Assembly: GCF_902705875.1 (NCBI RefSeq)
Contig: NZ_CACSIK010000001.1
Span: forward strand, 1,233,994-1,297,993
Source: Zhongshania aliphaticivorans
Lineage (GTDB): Bacteria > Pseudomonadota > Gammaproteobacteria > Pseudomonadales > Spongiibacteraceae
Length of the DNA stretch: 64,000 nucleotides
Direction: 5' to 3'
The translations under genes and the position numbers were made by a program. Below are positions 1 through 9,969 of the stretch, piece after piece (position 1 is the first letter of the stretch; each line of letters starts with the position of its first letter). Under the pieces are notes generated by a model that had not been told where the DNA came from, searched no databases, and saw only the letters and a list, made by a program, of their open reading frames with translations.

Positions 1-52
1 AGCGCTGCATTATGGTACATTTTGGTTTGGTCTTTGTGGTTTAACTCGATAC

Positions 53-814
53 TTATTTTGCTTGGGCATCAAATTGTTGCCCGTTTACCGCATTACTATC
101 GTCACTCATTAAATAGAGGTAAAGGGGCATAATCGCTTCAGGAAGCGGGTTGTCTTGAGGGTTTTCTCCTGGGTAGGCAGTACGGCGCATGACAGTTTGG
201 GTTGCGCCAGGATTGATACTGTTGACGCGGGTTTGGTTAAGCGCAAATTCTTCATCCGCTAAAACTTGCATCATGCCTTCTGTGCCAAATTTCGAGATCG
301 CGTAAGCCCCCCAAAATGCTCGGCCTTTTCGGCCAACGCTTGAAGAGGTGAAAATAACCGAGGCATTCTTTGCTGCAGCGAGCAAAGGAAGAAGTGCCTG
401 GGTCATCATGAAGGGGGCGCTTAGATTGACCTGTAGCACTTCATCCCAACTATCTACAGAGGTTTGCGCTAGAGTGCGGCGTTCGCCGAGAACCCCAGCA
501 TTGTGGAGTAGCCCATCTAAGTGCCCGAACTCTTTTTCTATCGTGTTGGCTAAATCCTCGTAATCTTTCATTGCGGCGCCGCGAAGATGCATTGGATATA
601 TTGCTGCTTGCGGTAATTTGGCTGCTTCAATTTCATCGTAAACGGCTTCCAGCTTATCGATGGTTCTACCCAGTAAAATCACTGTTGCGCCGTGCTGTGC
701 ATAACTTAGGGCTGCTGCGCGCCCGATGCCGTCTCCGGCTCCTGTCACTAAAATTACTTTTCCTGCTAGGCATTGTGGTGTGGCAGTGAAGTCTTGCGGC
801 AAAGTTAAAGGCAC
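53..814 (-). CDS. yciK: YciK-family short-chain dehydrogenase/reductase
   Basis: A 253-residue classical short-chain dehydrogenase. The Rossmann nucleotide-binding motif TGAGDGIG is at residues 24-31, the structural HNAG motif at 104-107, catalytic Ser near 158, and the YAISK catalytic Tyr/Lys pair at 171/175. Length and motif spacing fit the YciK group, whose physiological substrate is unknown. It is the last gene of a leftward run mtaD-ubiG-mupP-yciK; the same order is known in Pseudomonas (PA3170-PA3173 region), which supports the name more than any single residue does. Cytoplasmic; NAD(P)H-dependent oxidoreduction is inferred from the fold. Confidence 0.88.
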   Translation of the reverse strand: MPLTLPQDFTATPQCLAGKVILVTGAGDGIGRAAALSYAQHGATVILLGRTIDKLEAVYDEIEAAKLPQAAIYPMHLRGAAMKDYEDLANTIEKEFGHLDGLLHNAGVLGERRTLAQTSVDSWDEVLQVNLSAPFMMTQALLPLLAAAKNASVIFTSSSVGRKGRAFWGAYAISKFGTEGMMQVLADEEFALNQTRVNSINPGATQTVMRRTAYPGENPQDNPLPEAIMPLYLYLMSDDSNAVNGQQFDAQAK

Positions 815-829
815 GAAAAATCCTCTGGT

Positions 830-1486
830 TTATGACTGATGTAATTGAGTAATCAATGGAATTAGATCTGTAGCGGTGTCGACGATGTAATTAGCGCCCC
901 AGCTATCTAAGTTATCGGCCGCCGAGATGTAGCCATACCGGCAGGCGACAGTTCTCATGTTGGCATTTCGCCCAGCATCAATATCTCGCTGGTGATCGCC
1001 AATATAAATGGTATTGACTGGCAAGCAGTCTATTTCTTTACACGCTAGATATATGGGTTCTGGGTGGGGCTTTTTATGTGTGACGTGGTCTGGACATATT
1101 ACGGTTGAGCAGCGCTCAGTTAACTGCATGGCCGCAAGCAGAGGTGTCGTAAATCTCAGAGGTTTATTGGTGACAATTCCCCATCTTAAACCGCGTTCTT
1201 CGATATGGTTTAACACGTCGGTCATGCCAGGAAATAAGGTGGTACTTACCGATACTTGTTTAAGGTAGCGGTCTAGGAATTCGTCTAGAAGCCCTGCAAG
1301 GTCATCTTGTTGGTGAAACCCGAGTTGAACCACAGTACGTGCACCATCTGAAACACGCTGACGTACGGCGGCATAATCTTGCAGTGCTTGCCCGCGCTCG
1401 CTGAGCATGTGGTTTAGCACGGTGGTAAAGTCCACCGCGGTATCTAATAACGTACCGTCTAAGTCGAATAATACAGCCTGTAACAT
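830..1486 (-). CDS. mupP: HAD phosphatase, probable N-acetylmuramic acid 6-phosphate phosphatase MupP
   Basis: A 218-residue HAD-superfamily hydrolase of the phosphoglycolate-phosphatase type. HAD motif I is FDLDGT near residues 7-12 (nucleophile Asp8, acid Asp10), a Thr-Asn-Lys motif II/III region (VTNKP) is in the middle, and motif IV GDHQRDIDAG is near the C-terminus. Automatic annotation would often say Gph. Location directly after ubiG and before yciK matches Pseudomonas mupP (peptidoglycan recycling, dephosphorylates MurNAc-6-P), so I prefer MupP. The start codon overlaps the ubiG stop by one base (TAATG), implying translational coupling. Substrate assignment rests on synteny, not on a residue I can point to. 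Confidence 0.82.
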   Translation of the reverse strand: MLQAVLFDLDGTLLDTAVDFTTVLNHMLSERGQALQDYAAVRQRVSDGARTVVQLGFHQQDDLAGLLDEFLDRYLKQVSVSTTLFPGMTDVLNHIEERGLRWGIVTNKPLRFTTPLLAAMQLTERCSTVICPDHVTHKKPHPEPIYLACKEIDCLPVNTIYIGDHQRDIDAGRNANMRTVACRYGYISAADNLDSWGANYIVDTATDLIPLITQLHQS

Positions 1487-2211
1487 TAGATGGGCTTCTT
1501 TACGTGGATCATGTAATTCACATCAACATCTTTGTCGTTGAGCTTGTATTGGCGCAGCAGTGGGTTATAGGTTAAGCCGGTCATATCTTGCATCTGCAAG
1601 CCGGTATCGCGAACCCAGTTACCCAGTTCAGCGGGGCGAATAAACCGGCTGAAATCATGGGTGCCTTTGGGTAGCATTTTTAGCAGATACTCGGCGCCGA
1701 CAATGGCGAACATAAAGGCCTTGGGGTTGCGGTTGATGGTGGAAAAATAGAGGTCGCCGCCGGGCTTGCATAGGGCTGCGCAAGCGCGAATTACCGATGA
1801 AGGATCGGGAACGTGCTCCAGCATTTCTAGGCAGGTTACGATGTCATATTTGCCGGCTTCCTCTGCGGCAAGTTGTTCTGCCGTTGTTTGTACGTATTCT
1901 ACCTCTGCGCCGGACTCAAGCTGGTGTAAGCGGGCAACGCTAAGCGGGGTTTCGCCCATGTCGATGCCTTTGACCTGAGCGCCGCGTTGGAACATGGCTT
2001 CTGATAAAATGCCGCCGCCACAACCTACGTCCACAACTCGGCGTTCTGCCAACGGCGAGCGCTCATCAATATAATTGACGCGCAGTGGATTGATGTCGTG
2101 CAGCGGTTTGAATTCGCTATTACGATCCCACCAGCGGTGGGCTAACTCTTCAAACTTGGCAATTTCGGCCGGGTCTACATTGTTGTTATGTTGCTGTTCT
2201 GCGTGCTGCAT
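1486..2211 (-). CDS. ubiG: Ubiquinone biosynthesis O-methyltransferase UbiG
   Basis: A 241-residue class I SAM-dependent methyltransferase. The glycine-rich SAM motif [11 protein letters not shown] is near residues 60-70, followed by the acidic ribose-binding residue in GIDMG and a post-I motif [11 protein letters not shown]. The N-terminal block [19 protein letters not shown] is characteristic of UbiG, which performs both O-methylations in ubiquinone synthesis. Usual length for the family is about 240. It sits one base downstream of mtaD and overlaps mupP by one base, so the four leftward genes are very likely one transcript. Cytoplasmic, associated with the Ubi complex (family knowledge). 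Confidence 0.95.
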   Translation of the reverse strand: MQHAEQQHNNNVDPAEIAKFEELAHRWWDRNSEFKPLHDINPLRVNYIDERSPLAERRVVDVGCGGGILSEAMFQRGAQVKGIDMGETPLSVARLHQLESGAEVEYVQTTAEQLAAEEAGKYDIVTCLEMLEHVPDPSSVIRACAALCKPGGDLYFSTINRNPKAFMFAIVGAEYLLKMLPKGTHDFSRFIRPAELGNWVRDTGLQMQDMTGLTYNPLLRQYKLNDKDVDVNYMIHVKKPI

Positions 2212-2212
2212 T

Positions 2213-3541
2213 CTATTCTCCGCTAATTTTGGCGCGCCAGAGTTCTGCGCGAGTGATAATGTCTCGGCTGTCTAGCGTTGTTAGTTGGCCATTATCCAGT
2301 ACCTTGCGGCCAAGTATCCAGCTATGACTAACTTCATGGCTGAGGTTGGTATAAACAAGCTGGGATACGGGGTTGTATACGGGTTGCTGGGCTAAGTTAG
2401 ATAGGTCAACGGCAATAATATCTGCTTGCTTGCCAACTTCTAAGCTTCCTACAAGGTGATCAAGCCCCAGTGCTTTTGCGCCATTCAGCGTGGCCATGGT
2501 TAGCGCGTAGTAATCCGGAAGTGCGCTGGCATCGCCGGATACCACTTTGCCTAGTAGTGCGGCGCTGCGCATTTCACTAAACATATCAAGGTCGTTATTG
2601 CTGGCCGCGCCATCGGTGCCGAGGGCAACATTAATACCGGCACTGCGCATTTTTTCTACAGGAGAAAAGCCGCTGGCGAGTTTCATATTCGATTCTGGGC
2701 AGTGGATCGCATGGCATCCAAAGCTAGCTAAGGTGGCAATGTCTTCGTCGTTGAGCGCGGTTAGGTGAACGCACTGCGTTTTGGGGCCTAATAAACCGAG
2801 TTCGGCGAGGCGCTTAATGGGCCGTTTACGACTGCTGGCTAAGGCGTCGTCAACTTCCTGTTGAGTTTCGTGGAGGTGGATTTGAATGGCCATATCGGCT
2901 TCGGCGGCGAGGGTGGCGACGCGTTGGATGACGTCGTCACTTACCGTATAAGGAGCGTGTGGACCAAAAGCAACGGTAATTAATGAGCTATGCTTTAGCT
3001 CGTCGCGCAGTGCAAGGCCTTTGCGGAAGTATTCGTCGGGGCCGCTGCCCCATGCGCAGGGGAAGTCGAATATCGGAAAGCTAAGTTGGGCGCGAATACC
3101 CGCTTTGCGGATTACGCCGGCAACAGTTTCTGGAAAAAAATACATATCGCTAAACGTTGTGGTGCCGCTACGAAGCATTTCAGCAATAGCGAGTTCGCAG
3201 CCATCGCGAACAAAGGTTTCGTCTACCCAGCGACCCTCCGCAGGCCAAATATGGTCGTTTAGCCAAGTGTGAAGTGGTTTGTCGTCGGCCATCCCGCGAA
3301 ATAAACTCATTGCGGCATGGCCGTGGGTGTTGATGAGCCCCGGAAGTAGTGCGTGTTTGTTTAGTCTAAGCACCTCATCGGCATGAATATTTTCGGCTTC
3401 ACTGGCGGGAAGTGTTGCGCATATTTCCCCGTTGCGTATCGCTAAAGCATGGTTTTCGAGTGGCGTGCAGCTTGGGGCAACCGGAATTATCCAGCGTGCA
3501 AATATCAAGGTGTCGACGGGCTGTTGGCTGTGGGCAGGCAT
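2213..3541 (-). CDS. mtaD: 5-methylthioadenosine/S-adenosylhomocysteine deaminase (TRZ/ATZ family amidohydrolase)
   Basis: A 442-residue amidohydrolase. The metal site motif [13 protein letters not shown] lies near residue 70, later metal/active-site segments are [19 protein letters not shown] and [14 protein letters not shown]. This is the layout of the TRZ/ATZ deaminase family, in which the Pseudomonas orthologue deaminates methylthioadenosine (MTA to methylthioinosine). It heads the leftward operon; upstream of the ATG at 3541 lies the 272-bp divergent intergenic region shared with gyrA. Exact substrate preference (MTA versus SAH) cannot be read from sequence. Confidence 0.88.
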   Translation of the reverse strand: MPAHSQQPVDTLIFARWIIPVAPSCTPLENHALAIRNGEICATLPASEAENIHADEVLRLNKHALLPGLINTHGHAAMSLFRGMADDKPLHTWLNDHIWPAEGRWVDETFVRDGCELAIAEMLRSGTTTFSDMYFFPETVAGVIRKAGIRAQLSFPIFDFPCAWGSGPDEYFRKGLALRDELKHSSLITVAFGPHAPYTVSDDVIQRVATLAAEADMAIQIHLHETQQEVDDALASSRKRPIKRLAELGLLGPKTQCVHLTALNDEDIATLASFGCHAIHCPESNMKLASGFSPVEKMRSAGINVALGTDGAASNNDLDMFSEMRSAALLGKVVSGDASALPDYYALTMATLNGAKALGLDHLVGSLEVGKQADIIAVDLSNLAQQPVYNPVSQLVYTNLSHEVSHSWILGRKVLDNGQLTTLDSRDIITRAELWRAKISGE

Positions 3542-3667
3542 GGGGCTGTCCGTGTCTAATTACGAAAAGGCCTAAGTATACCTATTAACGACCCATCTGT
3601 CGGTTGAATTGTTGCGGTAGTACATTGATTTGCGGCGATTTTGAACTGTCTACGGGCTTGAGGTTTA

Positions 3668-3676
3668 TGCTATGAT
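3668..3676 (+). promoter_or_regulatory. Candidate extended -10 promoter of gyrA
   Basis: The segment TGCTATGAT is a perfect extended -10 element (TGn-TATGAT), about 140 bp upstream of the gyrA ATG. No convincing -35 box is seen at the usual distance, as is common for extended -10 promoters. The rest of 3542-3813 shows no gene. Assignment is by motif only. Confidence 0.4.
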
Positions 3677-3813
3677 TACCGTTTTATTTTCCGCTTAGAT
3701 TAGCTACGCCGTCGGCGGAGATGGCTGTAGTGATGAGTTAAATACCGGATAAGGCCGATTTCGAGGCGACACTGCCGCGTGACGACTATCCATAATAAGG
3801 AACTACCCCGTTC

Positions 3814-6465
3814 ATGGCTGATTTAGCTAAAGAGATTCTGCCGGTAAATATCGAGGACGAGCTTAAGCAGTCCTACCTTGATTATGCAATGAGCGTCATT
3901 GTGGGACGAGCGCTACCTGATGTCCGCGATGGCCTAAAGCCTGTTCACCGCCGAGTATTATTCGCTATGAGCGAATTAGGCAATGACTGGAATAAGGGTT
4001 ATAAGAAGTCCGCTCGTGTAGTTGGTGATGTTATTGGTAAATACCATCCCCATGGAGATTCTGCGGTATACGATACCATCGTTCGGATGGCGCAGCCTTT
4101 TTCTCTGCGTTATATGTTGGTTGATGGTCAGGGTAACTTTGGTTCTATTGATGGCGATAACGCGGCGGCAATGCGTTATACAGAAATTCGGATGCGTAAA
4201 ATCGCCCATGAAATTCTGGCCGATTTGGATAAAGAAACCGTCGATTGGGTGCCAAATTACGACGGCACAGAACAAATTCCTGCTGTTATGCCCACTAAAA
4301 TCCCCGCGCTGCTGATTAACGGCTCATCGGGTATTGCGGTTGGTATGGCAACAAATATCCCGCCACATAACCTAACAGAGGTTATTAATGGCTGTTTGGC
4401 CTTGCTGGATGATCCGGATATTTCCGTCGATCAGTTAATGGAGCATATTCCTGGTCCAGATTTCCCAACCGCGGCGATCATTAATGGTCGCGCAGGGATT
4501 GTTGAGGCCTATCGCACCGGTCGCGGACGCATATACGTTCGTGCTCGTGCAGAAGTTATTGTTGATGAAAAAACGCATCGAGAAACCATTATTGTCCATG
4601 AGTTGCCGTATCAGGTTAACAAGGCGCGTTTAATAGAAAAAATTGCTGAATTAGTTAAAGAGAAAAAGATAGAAGGCATTTCTGAGCTTCGTGATGAATC
4701 TGATAAGGATGGTTTGCGTGTAGTCATTGAAATGAAGCGCGGCGAAAGTGGTGAAGTTGTACTAAACAACTTATACGCTCAAACCCAGCTGCAAAATGTG
4801 TTTGGCATTAATATTGTGGCCTTGGTTGACAATCAGCCGCGTATTTTGAATCTCAAGCAACTGCTTGAGTATTTTATTCGCCACCGTCGTGAGGTAGTAA
4901 CACGCCGTACGGTTTATTTATTGCGTAAAGCGCGTGAGCGCGGCCATGTGCTTGAAGGCTTGGCGGTCGCAATTTCAAATATTGATGAAATTATCGCGAC
5001 AATTAAAGCATCGGCAACAACCCAAGAAGCTAAAGAAAGTTTGATCTCGCGCTCTTGGAAATTGGGCGATGTAGCGGGAATGTTAGAGCGTGCTGGCGAA
5101 AATGCCTGCCGCCCAGATGATCTTGAAGATCAATATGGTCTACGTGATGGCGAGTATTTCTTGTCGCCCGTTCAAGTGCAGGCAATTCTTGATTTACGCT
5201 TGCAGAAATTGACGGGGTTAGAGCATGAGAAGCTGCTAGGTGAGTATCAAGAGCGGTTGTTGGAAATTGCTGAGTACTTAAATATTCTGGCCAATCCAGA
5301 TGTGTTGATTGCGGTGATTCGCGGTGAGTTAGAGCAAGTTGTTGCCGATTATGGTGATGAGCGCCGCAGTGAAATTGTCGCTTCACAGCTTGACCTTAAT
5401 CACGAAGATCTTATTCCAGAAGAAGATCGGGTCGTGACGATTTCTAACGGCGGTTACGCCAAGTCGCAACCCTTGGATACTTATCAAGCGCAACGGCGCG
5501 GTGGTATGGGTAAGTCGGCGACCTCGGTAAAAGACGAAGATTTTGTTGAGCATTTACTCGTTGTGAATACCCACACCACGATTCTTTGCTTTAGTAATAT
5601 TGGTAAAGTGTACTGGTTACGCGCTTACCAAATCCCTGTAGCTGGCCGCAATTCACGTGGCCGCCCCATGGTGAATTTACTGCCACTGGATGAAAACGAA
5701 CGTATTACGTCGATTTTGCCAGTAAATGAATACACAGAAGGGTATTTCATCTTTATGGCAACCAGTTTTGGTACCGTAAAGAAAACCCCATTAGAAGCCT
5801 TTTCTCGTCAGCGCAGTGTAGGATTGCGAGCCATTGAATTAGATGAAGGCGACGTACTTATTGGTACAGCAATCACAAATGGCGAAAATGATATTTTGCT
5901 GCTAACTAGTGCGGGTAAAGCCGCGCGATTTGCAGAGAAAGATGTGCGTGCTATGGGGCGTACCGCCCGTGGTGTACGCGGTATTCGCATGGATGAAGGC
6001 CAGCGTGCTATCTCTATGATTATTCCACAGGAAGAGGGTCGCGTGCTTACCGTGTCCGAGAATGGTTACGGTAAACGTACTGTTGTAGAGGACTTTCCCG
6101 CGAAAGGCCGTGGCAATCGCGGTGTTATCGCGATGGCAATGAGTGAGCGTAATGGTCCTTTGGTTGGCGCGGTTCAAGTCTTCGAAGGCGATGACTTAAT
6201 GTTGATCAGTGATCAAGGTACTTTAGTGCGTACCCGCACGGATGAAGTGTCGATTCTGAGCCGCAATACGCAGGGTGTTCGTGTTATTCGTCTAAAAGAA
6301 GACGAGCATCTAGTGGGCGTGCAGCGCGTTGATGAAGAAGATGAAAAGCTGCTTGAGATTGATGAAGATGCTGAAACAGCGTCGCCAGAAGATGTGATTG
6401 CTGGAGAGGCGACAGGCAGCGAAGGTGATGCAGCTGCGCCAGCGGATGACAGTGGTGAAGAGTGA
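3814..6465 (+). CDS. gyrA: DNA gyrase subunit A
   Basis: An 883-residue gyrase A subunit, ATP-dependent negative supercoiling with GyrB. Active-site Tyr122 is seen in AAMRYTEIR; the quinolone pocket carries the wild-type-like Ser83 and Asp87 in [10 protein letters not shown]. The N-terminal breakage-reunion domain runs to about residue 520, then the C-terminal beta-pinwheel. The GyrA box at residues 560-566 reads QRRGGMG instead of the usual QRRGGKG, although a Lys follows at 567. The C-terminus ends in an acidic tail rich in Asp/Glu. An AAGGAA ribosome binding site precedes the ATG. It is followed by a strong terminator, so it is probably transcribed alone. Confidence 0.98.
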   Translation: MADLAKEILPVNIEDELKQSYLDYAMSVIVGRALPDVRDGLKPVHRRVLFAMSELGNDWNKGYKKSARVVGDVIGKYHPHGDSAVYDTIVRMAQPFSLRYMLVDGQGNFGSIDGDNAAAMRYTEIRMRKIAHEILADLDKETVDWVPNYDGTEQIPAVMPTKIPALLINGSSGIAVGMATNIPPHNLTEVINGCLALLDDPDISVDQLMEHIPGPDFPTAAIINGRAGIVEAYRTGRGRIYVRARAEVIVDEKTHRETIIVHELPYQVNKARLIEKIAELVKEKKIEGISELRDESDKDGLRVVIEMKRGESGEVVLNNLYAQTQLQNVFGINIVALVDNQPRILNLKQLLEYFIRHRREVVTRRTVYLLRKARERGHVLEGLAVAISNIDEIIATIKASATTQEAKESLISRSWKLGDVAGMLERAGENACRPDDLEDQYGLRDGEYFLSPVQVQAILDLRLQKLTGLEHEKLLGEYQERLLEIAEYLNILANPDVLIAVIRGELEQVVADYGDERRSEIVASQLDLNHEDLIPEEDRVVTISNGGYAKSQPLDTYQAQRRGGMGKSATSVKDEDFVEHLLVVNTHTTILCFSNIGKVYWLRAYQIPVAGRNSRGRPMVNLLPLDENERITSILPVNEYTEGYFIFMATSFGTVKKTPLEAFSRQRSVGLRAIELDEGDVLIGTAITNGENDILLLTSAGKAARFAEKDVRAMGRTARGVRGIRMDEGQRAISMIIPQEEGRVLTVSENGYGKRTVVEDFPAKGRGNRGVIAMAMSERNGPLVGAVQVFEGDDLMLISDQGTLVRTRTDEVSILSRNTQGVRVIRLKEDEHLVGVQRVDEEDEKLLEIDEDAETASPEDVIAGEATGSEGDAAAPADDSGEE

Positions 6466-6527
6466 TTTATACGCTGTTTTGCTGAGTTTTTTGTAATTCA
6501 GTAATGTCGTTAGGTAGTTTCGTGTAG

Positions 6528-6555
6528 CGGCGCCGCTGGCGCCGTTTATTTTTTG
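6528..6555 (+). terminator. Rho-independent terminator after gyrA
   Basis: Perfect 7-bp GC stem CGGCGCC/GGCGCCG with a GCT loop, followed immediately by TTTATTTTTT. It lies between gyrA and serC, separating gyrase from the serC-cmk operon. Confidence 0.85.
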
Positions 6556-6585
6556 TTTTTTAAACGTTCGGAGTGACGATTCAAA

Positions 6586-7665
6586 ATGGCGCGTCGTTTT
6601 AATTTTTGTGCAGGCCCAGCCTCAATTCCTGAGTCAGTATTGGCAGAAGCCAGTGAGCAGCTTCTGGATTGGCAGGGGCGTGGTTTGTCCGTCATGGAAA
6701 TGAGTCACCGCTCTGAAGAGGTGGTTGGGATTGCCAAGGAAGCTGAGGCTGACTTGCGTGAATTGATGGGCATTTCCGACGATTACGCTGTGTTGTTTTT
6801 GCAGGGTGGTGCCAGTAGCCAATTTTCTGCAGTGCCTCTCAATCTGATGGGGGAGAGTAAGGTTGTTGATTACGTCAACACCGGAGAATGGTCAAAAAAG
6901 GCAATTAAAGAAGCAAAGCGCTATGCTAATGTGAATGTGGTCGCGTCATCTGAAGACACAAATTTCACTACTATCCCAGCGTTTGATAGCTGGCAATTAA
7001 GCGACGATGCGGCTTACTTGCATTACACGCCAAATGAAACCATCGGCGGTTTAGAGTTTTTCTGGACGCCGGATAGCAAGGTGCCATTGGTTGCCGATAT
7101 GTCCTCCACTATTTTGTCGCGTCCTATCGATGTGAATAAATTTGGTTTGATTTACGCTGGCGCTCAAAAGAATATCGGTCCAGCCGGTTTAACCATTGTC
7201 ATCGTTCGTAAGGACTTGCTAGGTAAAGCGAATGCAATGACGCCGACAATGATGGATTACAAAACGGCTGCTGATAATGACTCTATGTACAATACACCGC
7301 CAACCTTGGCGTGGTATTTGGCAGGTTTGGTTTTTAAATGGCTGAAAGCCCAAGGTGGCTTAGCGGCGATGGAAGTCATTAACCGCCGTAAAGCAGAAAA
7401 ATTGTACAGTTATATCGATGCCAGTGGTTTTTATAGCAATCCGGTTGAGGTTGCCAGTCGGTCATTGATGAATATTCCCTTTGTGTTGGCTGATGCCAGT
7501 TTGGATAAAGCGTTTCTTGCTGGGGCAGACGAAGCGGGTTTGCTGAACTTGAAGGGCCACCGTTCGGTGGGTGGTATGCGCGCAAGCGTTTATAACGCCG
7601 TCCCAGAAGAGGCTGTCGATGCATTGATTGCCTACATGAAAGACTTTGCACAAGAAAACAGCTGA
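6586..7665 (+). CDS. serC: Phosphoserine/phosphohydroxythreonine aminotransferase
   Basis: A 359-residue class V aminotransferase that converts 3-phosphohydroxypyruvate to phosphoserine with glutamate (serine, and also pyridoxal-phosphate, biosynthesis). The PLP lysine is Lys195 in AGAQKNIGPAG; the N-terminal FNFCAGPA and the C-terminal GHRSVGGMRAS blocks are family signatures. Length equals the usual 360. It is the first gene of serC-pheA-hisC-tyrA-aroA-cmk, spaced 4 bp from pheA, an arrangement also known in Pseudomonas. Confidence 0.97.
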   Translation: MARRFNFCAGPASIPESVLAEASEQLLDWQGRGLSVMEMSHRSEEVVGIAKEAEADLRELMGISDDYAVLFLQGGASSQFSAVPLNLMGESKVVDYVNTGEWSKKAIKEAKRYANVNVVASSEDTNFTTIPAFDSWQLSDDAAYLHYTPNETIGGLEFFWTPDSKVPLVADMSSTILSRPIDVNKFGLIYAGAQKNIGPAGLTIVIVRKDLLGKANAMTPTMMDYKTAADNDSMYNTPPTLAWYLAGLVFKWLKAQGGLAAMEVINRRKAEKLYSYIDASGFYSNPVEVASRSLMNIPFVLADASLDKAFLAGADEAGLLNLKGHRSVGGMRASVYNAVPEEAVDALIAYMKDFAQENS

Positions 7666-7669
7666 GATT

Positions 7670-8815
7670 ATGAGCGAATCTAACACGCCGCCAGTAAGCC
7701 TTGATGATCTACGTCAAAGCATCGATAGTATCGATACTCAGATTCACGATCTGCTGAATCGTCGTGCCACTTGCGCGCAGCAAGTGGCCGAGGTCAAGTT
7801 GCGGGAGTTTGCCCTAGCCCAGCAGTTTGAGTCGAGCACGGATAGCAGCAGTTCACAACAGCTGTTGTTTTATCGTCCTGAGCGGGAAGCGCAGGTTTTG
7901 GCGCGAGTTAAGGCGGCAAATAAAGGGCCACTTGCAGATGATACTGTGGCGTTTATTTTTCGTGAAATTATGTCGGCTTGTTTGGCTTTAGAGAAGCCGA
8001 TGGAAGTTGCCTATTTGGGGCCGCTTGGCACCTTCAGTCAGGCCGCGGCGCTTAAGCACTTTGGCCACGCTGTGGTTAGTGTGCCGCAAGCGTCCATTGA
8101 TGAAGTGTTTGCCCAGGTTGCCAATGGTAGCTGCCACTATGGAGTCGTACCGGTTGAGAATTCTACCGAAGGCATGGTATCTCATACCTTGGATGCGTTT
8201 ATTAATTCTCCACTAAAGATTTGTGGTGAATTGGAATTGCGGATTCAGCTGCATTTATTGGTCGGTAAAGAGGGTAAAGAAACGCCAATAAAACGTATTT
8301 GTGCTCATCAACAAGCATTGGCGCAAAGCCGCCGCTGGTTAGACGCCCATTATCCCGGTGTTGAGCGCTCTGCGGTTAGTAGCAATGGTGAAGCGGCACG
8401 GATGGCAGCCGAAGAAGAGGGTGTGGCGGCGATTGCTGGCGATATGGCTCAACAGCAATATGGTTTATTGCAGCTTACCGCGAATATTGAAGATCAAGCC
8501 GATAATACGACACGTTTTTTGATCATAGGTCGAGAAGATGTCGCAGCCAGTGGGCGTGATAAGACCTCATTAGTTGTTTCGGCTAGGAATAGGCCGGGTG
8601 CGCTGGTGAAGTTGCTGGCGCCTTTTCAAAAAGCGAATGTCATGCTGACCCGCATCGATACGCGACCATCGCGTACCGAACCTTGGACTTACGTGTTCTT
8701 TATTGAGTTTGAAGGTCATCGTGACGATGCCATCATTGTTGATATTCTTAATGATATTGAGCAGCATTCTATTATGTTTAAAGTATTGGGTTCTTATCCC
8801 AAGGCTGCCATTTAA
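7670..8815 (+). CDS. pheA: Bifunctional chorismate mutase / prephenate dehydratase (P-protein)
   Basis: A 381-residue P-protein: N-terminal AroQ-type chorismate mutase (about 5-95), prephenate dehydratase (about 100-280, with GPLGTFSQAA and the NSTEGMV active-site block), and a C-terminal ACT regulatory domain (about 290-375, RPGALVKLL then ESRP-like TRPSRTEPW) that binds phenylalanine. I use the ATG at 7670 (MSESNTPP), 4 bp after the serC stop; an in-frame ATG at 7646 would overlap serC. The chorismate mutase domain carries an unusual Ser/Gln-rich insertion (around SSTDSSSSQQ) just before the conserved FYRPEREAQVL segment. Confidence 0.95.
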   Translation: MSESNTPPVSLDDLRQSIDSIDTQIHDLLNRRATCAQQVAEVKLREFALAQQFESSTDSSSSQQLLFYRPEREAQVLARVKAANKGPLADDTVAFIFREIMSACLALEKPMEVAYLGPLGTFSQAAALKHFGHAVVSVPQASIDEVFAQVANGSCHYGVVPVENSTEGMVSHTLDAFINSPLKICGELELRIQLHLLVGKEGKETPIKRICAHQQALAQSRRWLDAHYPGVERSAVSSNGEAARMAAEEEGVAAIAGDMAQQQYGLLQLTANIEDQADNTTRFLIIGREDVAASGRDKTSLVVSARNRPGALVKLLAPFQKANVMLTRIDTRPSRTEPWTYVFFIEFEGHRDDAIIVDILNDIEQHSIMFKVLGSYPKAAI

Positions 8816-8850
8816 GATGTTGTTTGGCTTAATTGTGAGGGTATGAGCGA

Positions 8851-9969
8851 GTGACGTGCGATGTGTTTGCGATAGCAAATGTAGGTGTTCAGGGTTTGCA
8901 TCCCTATCAGCCGGGTAAGCCTATCGAAGAGCTTCAGCGTGAGCTGGGCTTGGACAGCGTGGTTAAACTGGCCAGTAATGAAAACCCGCTCGGGCCATCA
9001 TCGTTGGCAGCGGCAGCGGCGCAGGCATCGTTAAAACAACTGCACTTATACCCTGATGCGAGTGGTTTTGAGCTTAAAAATAAGCTTGCTGAAAAATTAT
9101 CTGTGGGCGTGGATCAGTTCACGCTGGGTAATGGCTCAAATGATGTTTTGGATTTAATTGCACGCACATTTTTAAGTGCAGGTAGTTCTGCGGTATTTTC
9201 TCAGTACGCTTTTATTGTTTATCCCATCGCTGTGCAGGCTGTTGGCGCTCGCGCTATTATTACGCCTGCCAAAGATTGGGGCCACGATTTAGACGCGATG
9301 GCGGCGGCTATCGAGGCAGACACAAAAGTCGTCTTTATTGCTAACCCAAATAATCCTACCGGAAACTACCTTAATCGTGATGCCTTGGCTGCTTTTTTGG
9401 CTAAGGTGCCTGAGCATGTCATCGTTGTTCTCGACGAGGCCTATATTGAATACGCTGAGGTTGATGATTTTCCCGATGGGCTAACGTTTCTTGCTGAATA
9501 TTCCAATGTCATTGTGACCCGCACTTTTTCTAAAGCCTATGGCTTGGCGGGCTTGCGTATTGGTTACGGCGTTAGCAGTCCGCAAATTGCCGATTTACTG
9601 AACCGTGTCAGGGCACCGTTCAATGTCAGTATTCCTGCCATGTCGGCGGCCTTGGCGGTGCTTGATGATCACGATTATTTGCGTCGCAGTCAGCAAGTGA
9701 ACTCCGCTGGGGTGAAACAGCTTTGCGCGGGATTTGATGACTTAGGATTACCCTATATTCCATCTATGGGTAATTTTGTTGCCGTTGAGTTGCCCTGCGA
9801 TGCCATGCCTGTTTACCAAGCGCTGTTACAGAAAGGTGTAATTGTTAGGCCGGTGGGGGTGTATCAAATGCCTAAACACTTACGAGTTTCTGTTGGTCTT
9901 GAACAAGAAAATATGCGTTTTCTTGCCGCATTAAAAAATCTAATAAATGAGGGCTGCTTTGATAAATAA
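8851..9969 (+). CDS. hisC: Histidinol-phosphate aminotransferase (aromatic-operon paralogue type)
   Basis: A 372-residue class I/II aminotransferase starting at GTG. The substrate-binding SNENPLGPS block, NPNNPTGN, the conserved LDEAYIEY and the PLP-lysine motif TFSKAYGLAGLRIGYG are all present. In this operon position (pheA-hisC-tyrA) the enzyme, HisC2 in Pseudomonas, is thought to act in both histidine and aromatic amino acid transamination; that dual role is inference from context. The next gene overlaps its end by 23 bp. Confidence 0.92.
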   Translation: MTCDVFAIANVGVQGLHPYQPGKPIEELQRELGLDSVVKLASNENPLGPSSLAAAAAQASLKQLHLYPDASGFELKNKLAEKLSVGVDQFTLGNGSNDVLDLIARTFLSAGSSAVFSQYAFIVYPIAVQAVGARAIITPAKDWGHDLDAMAAAIEADTKVVFIANPNNPTGNYLNRDALAAFLAKVPEHVIVVLDEAYIEYAEVDDFPDGLTFLAEYSNVIVTRTFSKAYGLAGLRIGYGVSSPQIADLLNRVRAPFNVSIPAMSAALAVLDDHDYLRRSQQVNSAGVKQLCAGFDDLGLPYIPSMGNFVAVELPCDAMPVYQALLQKGVIVRPVGVYQMPKHLRVSVGLEQENMRFLAALKNLINEGCFDK

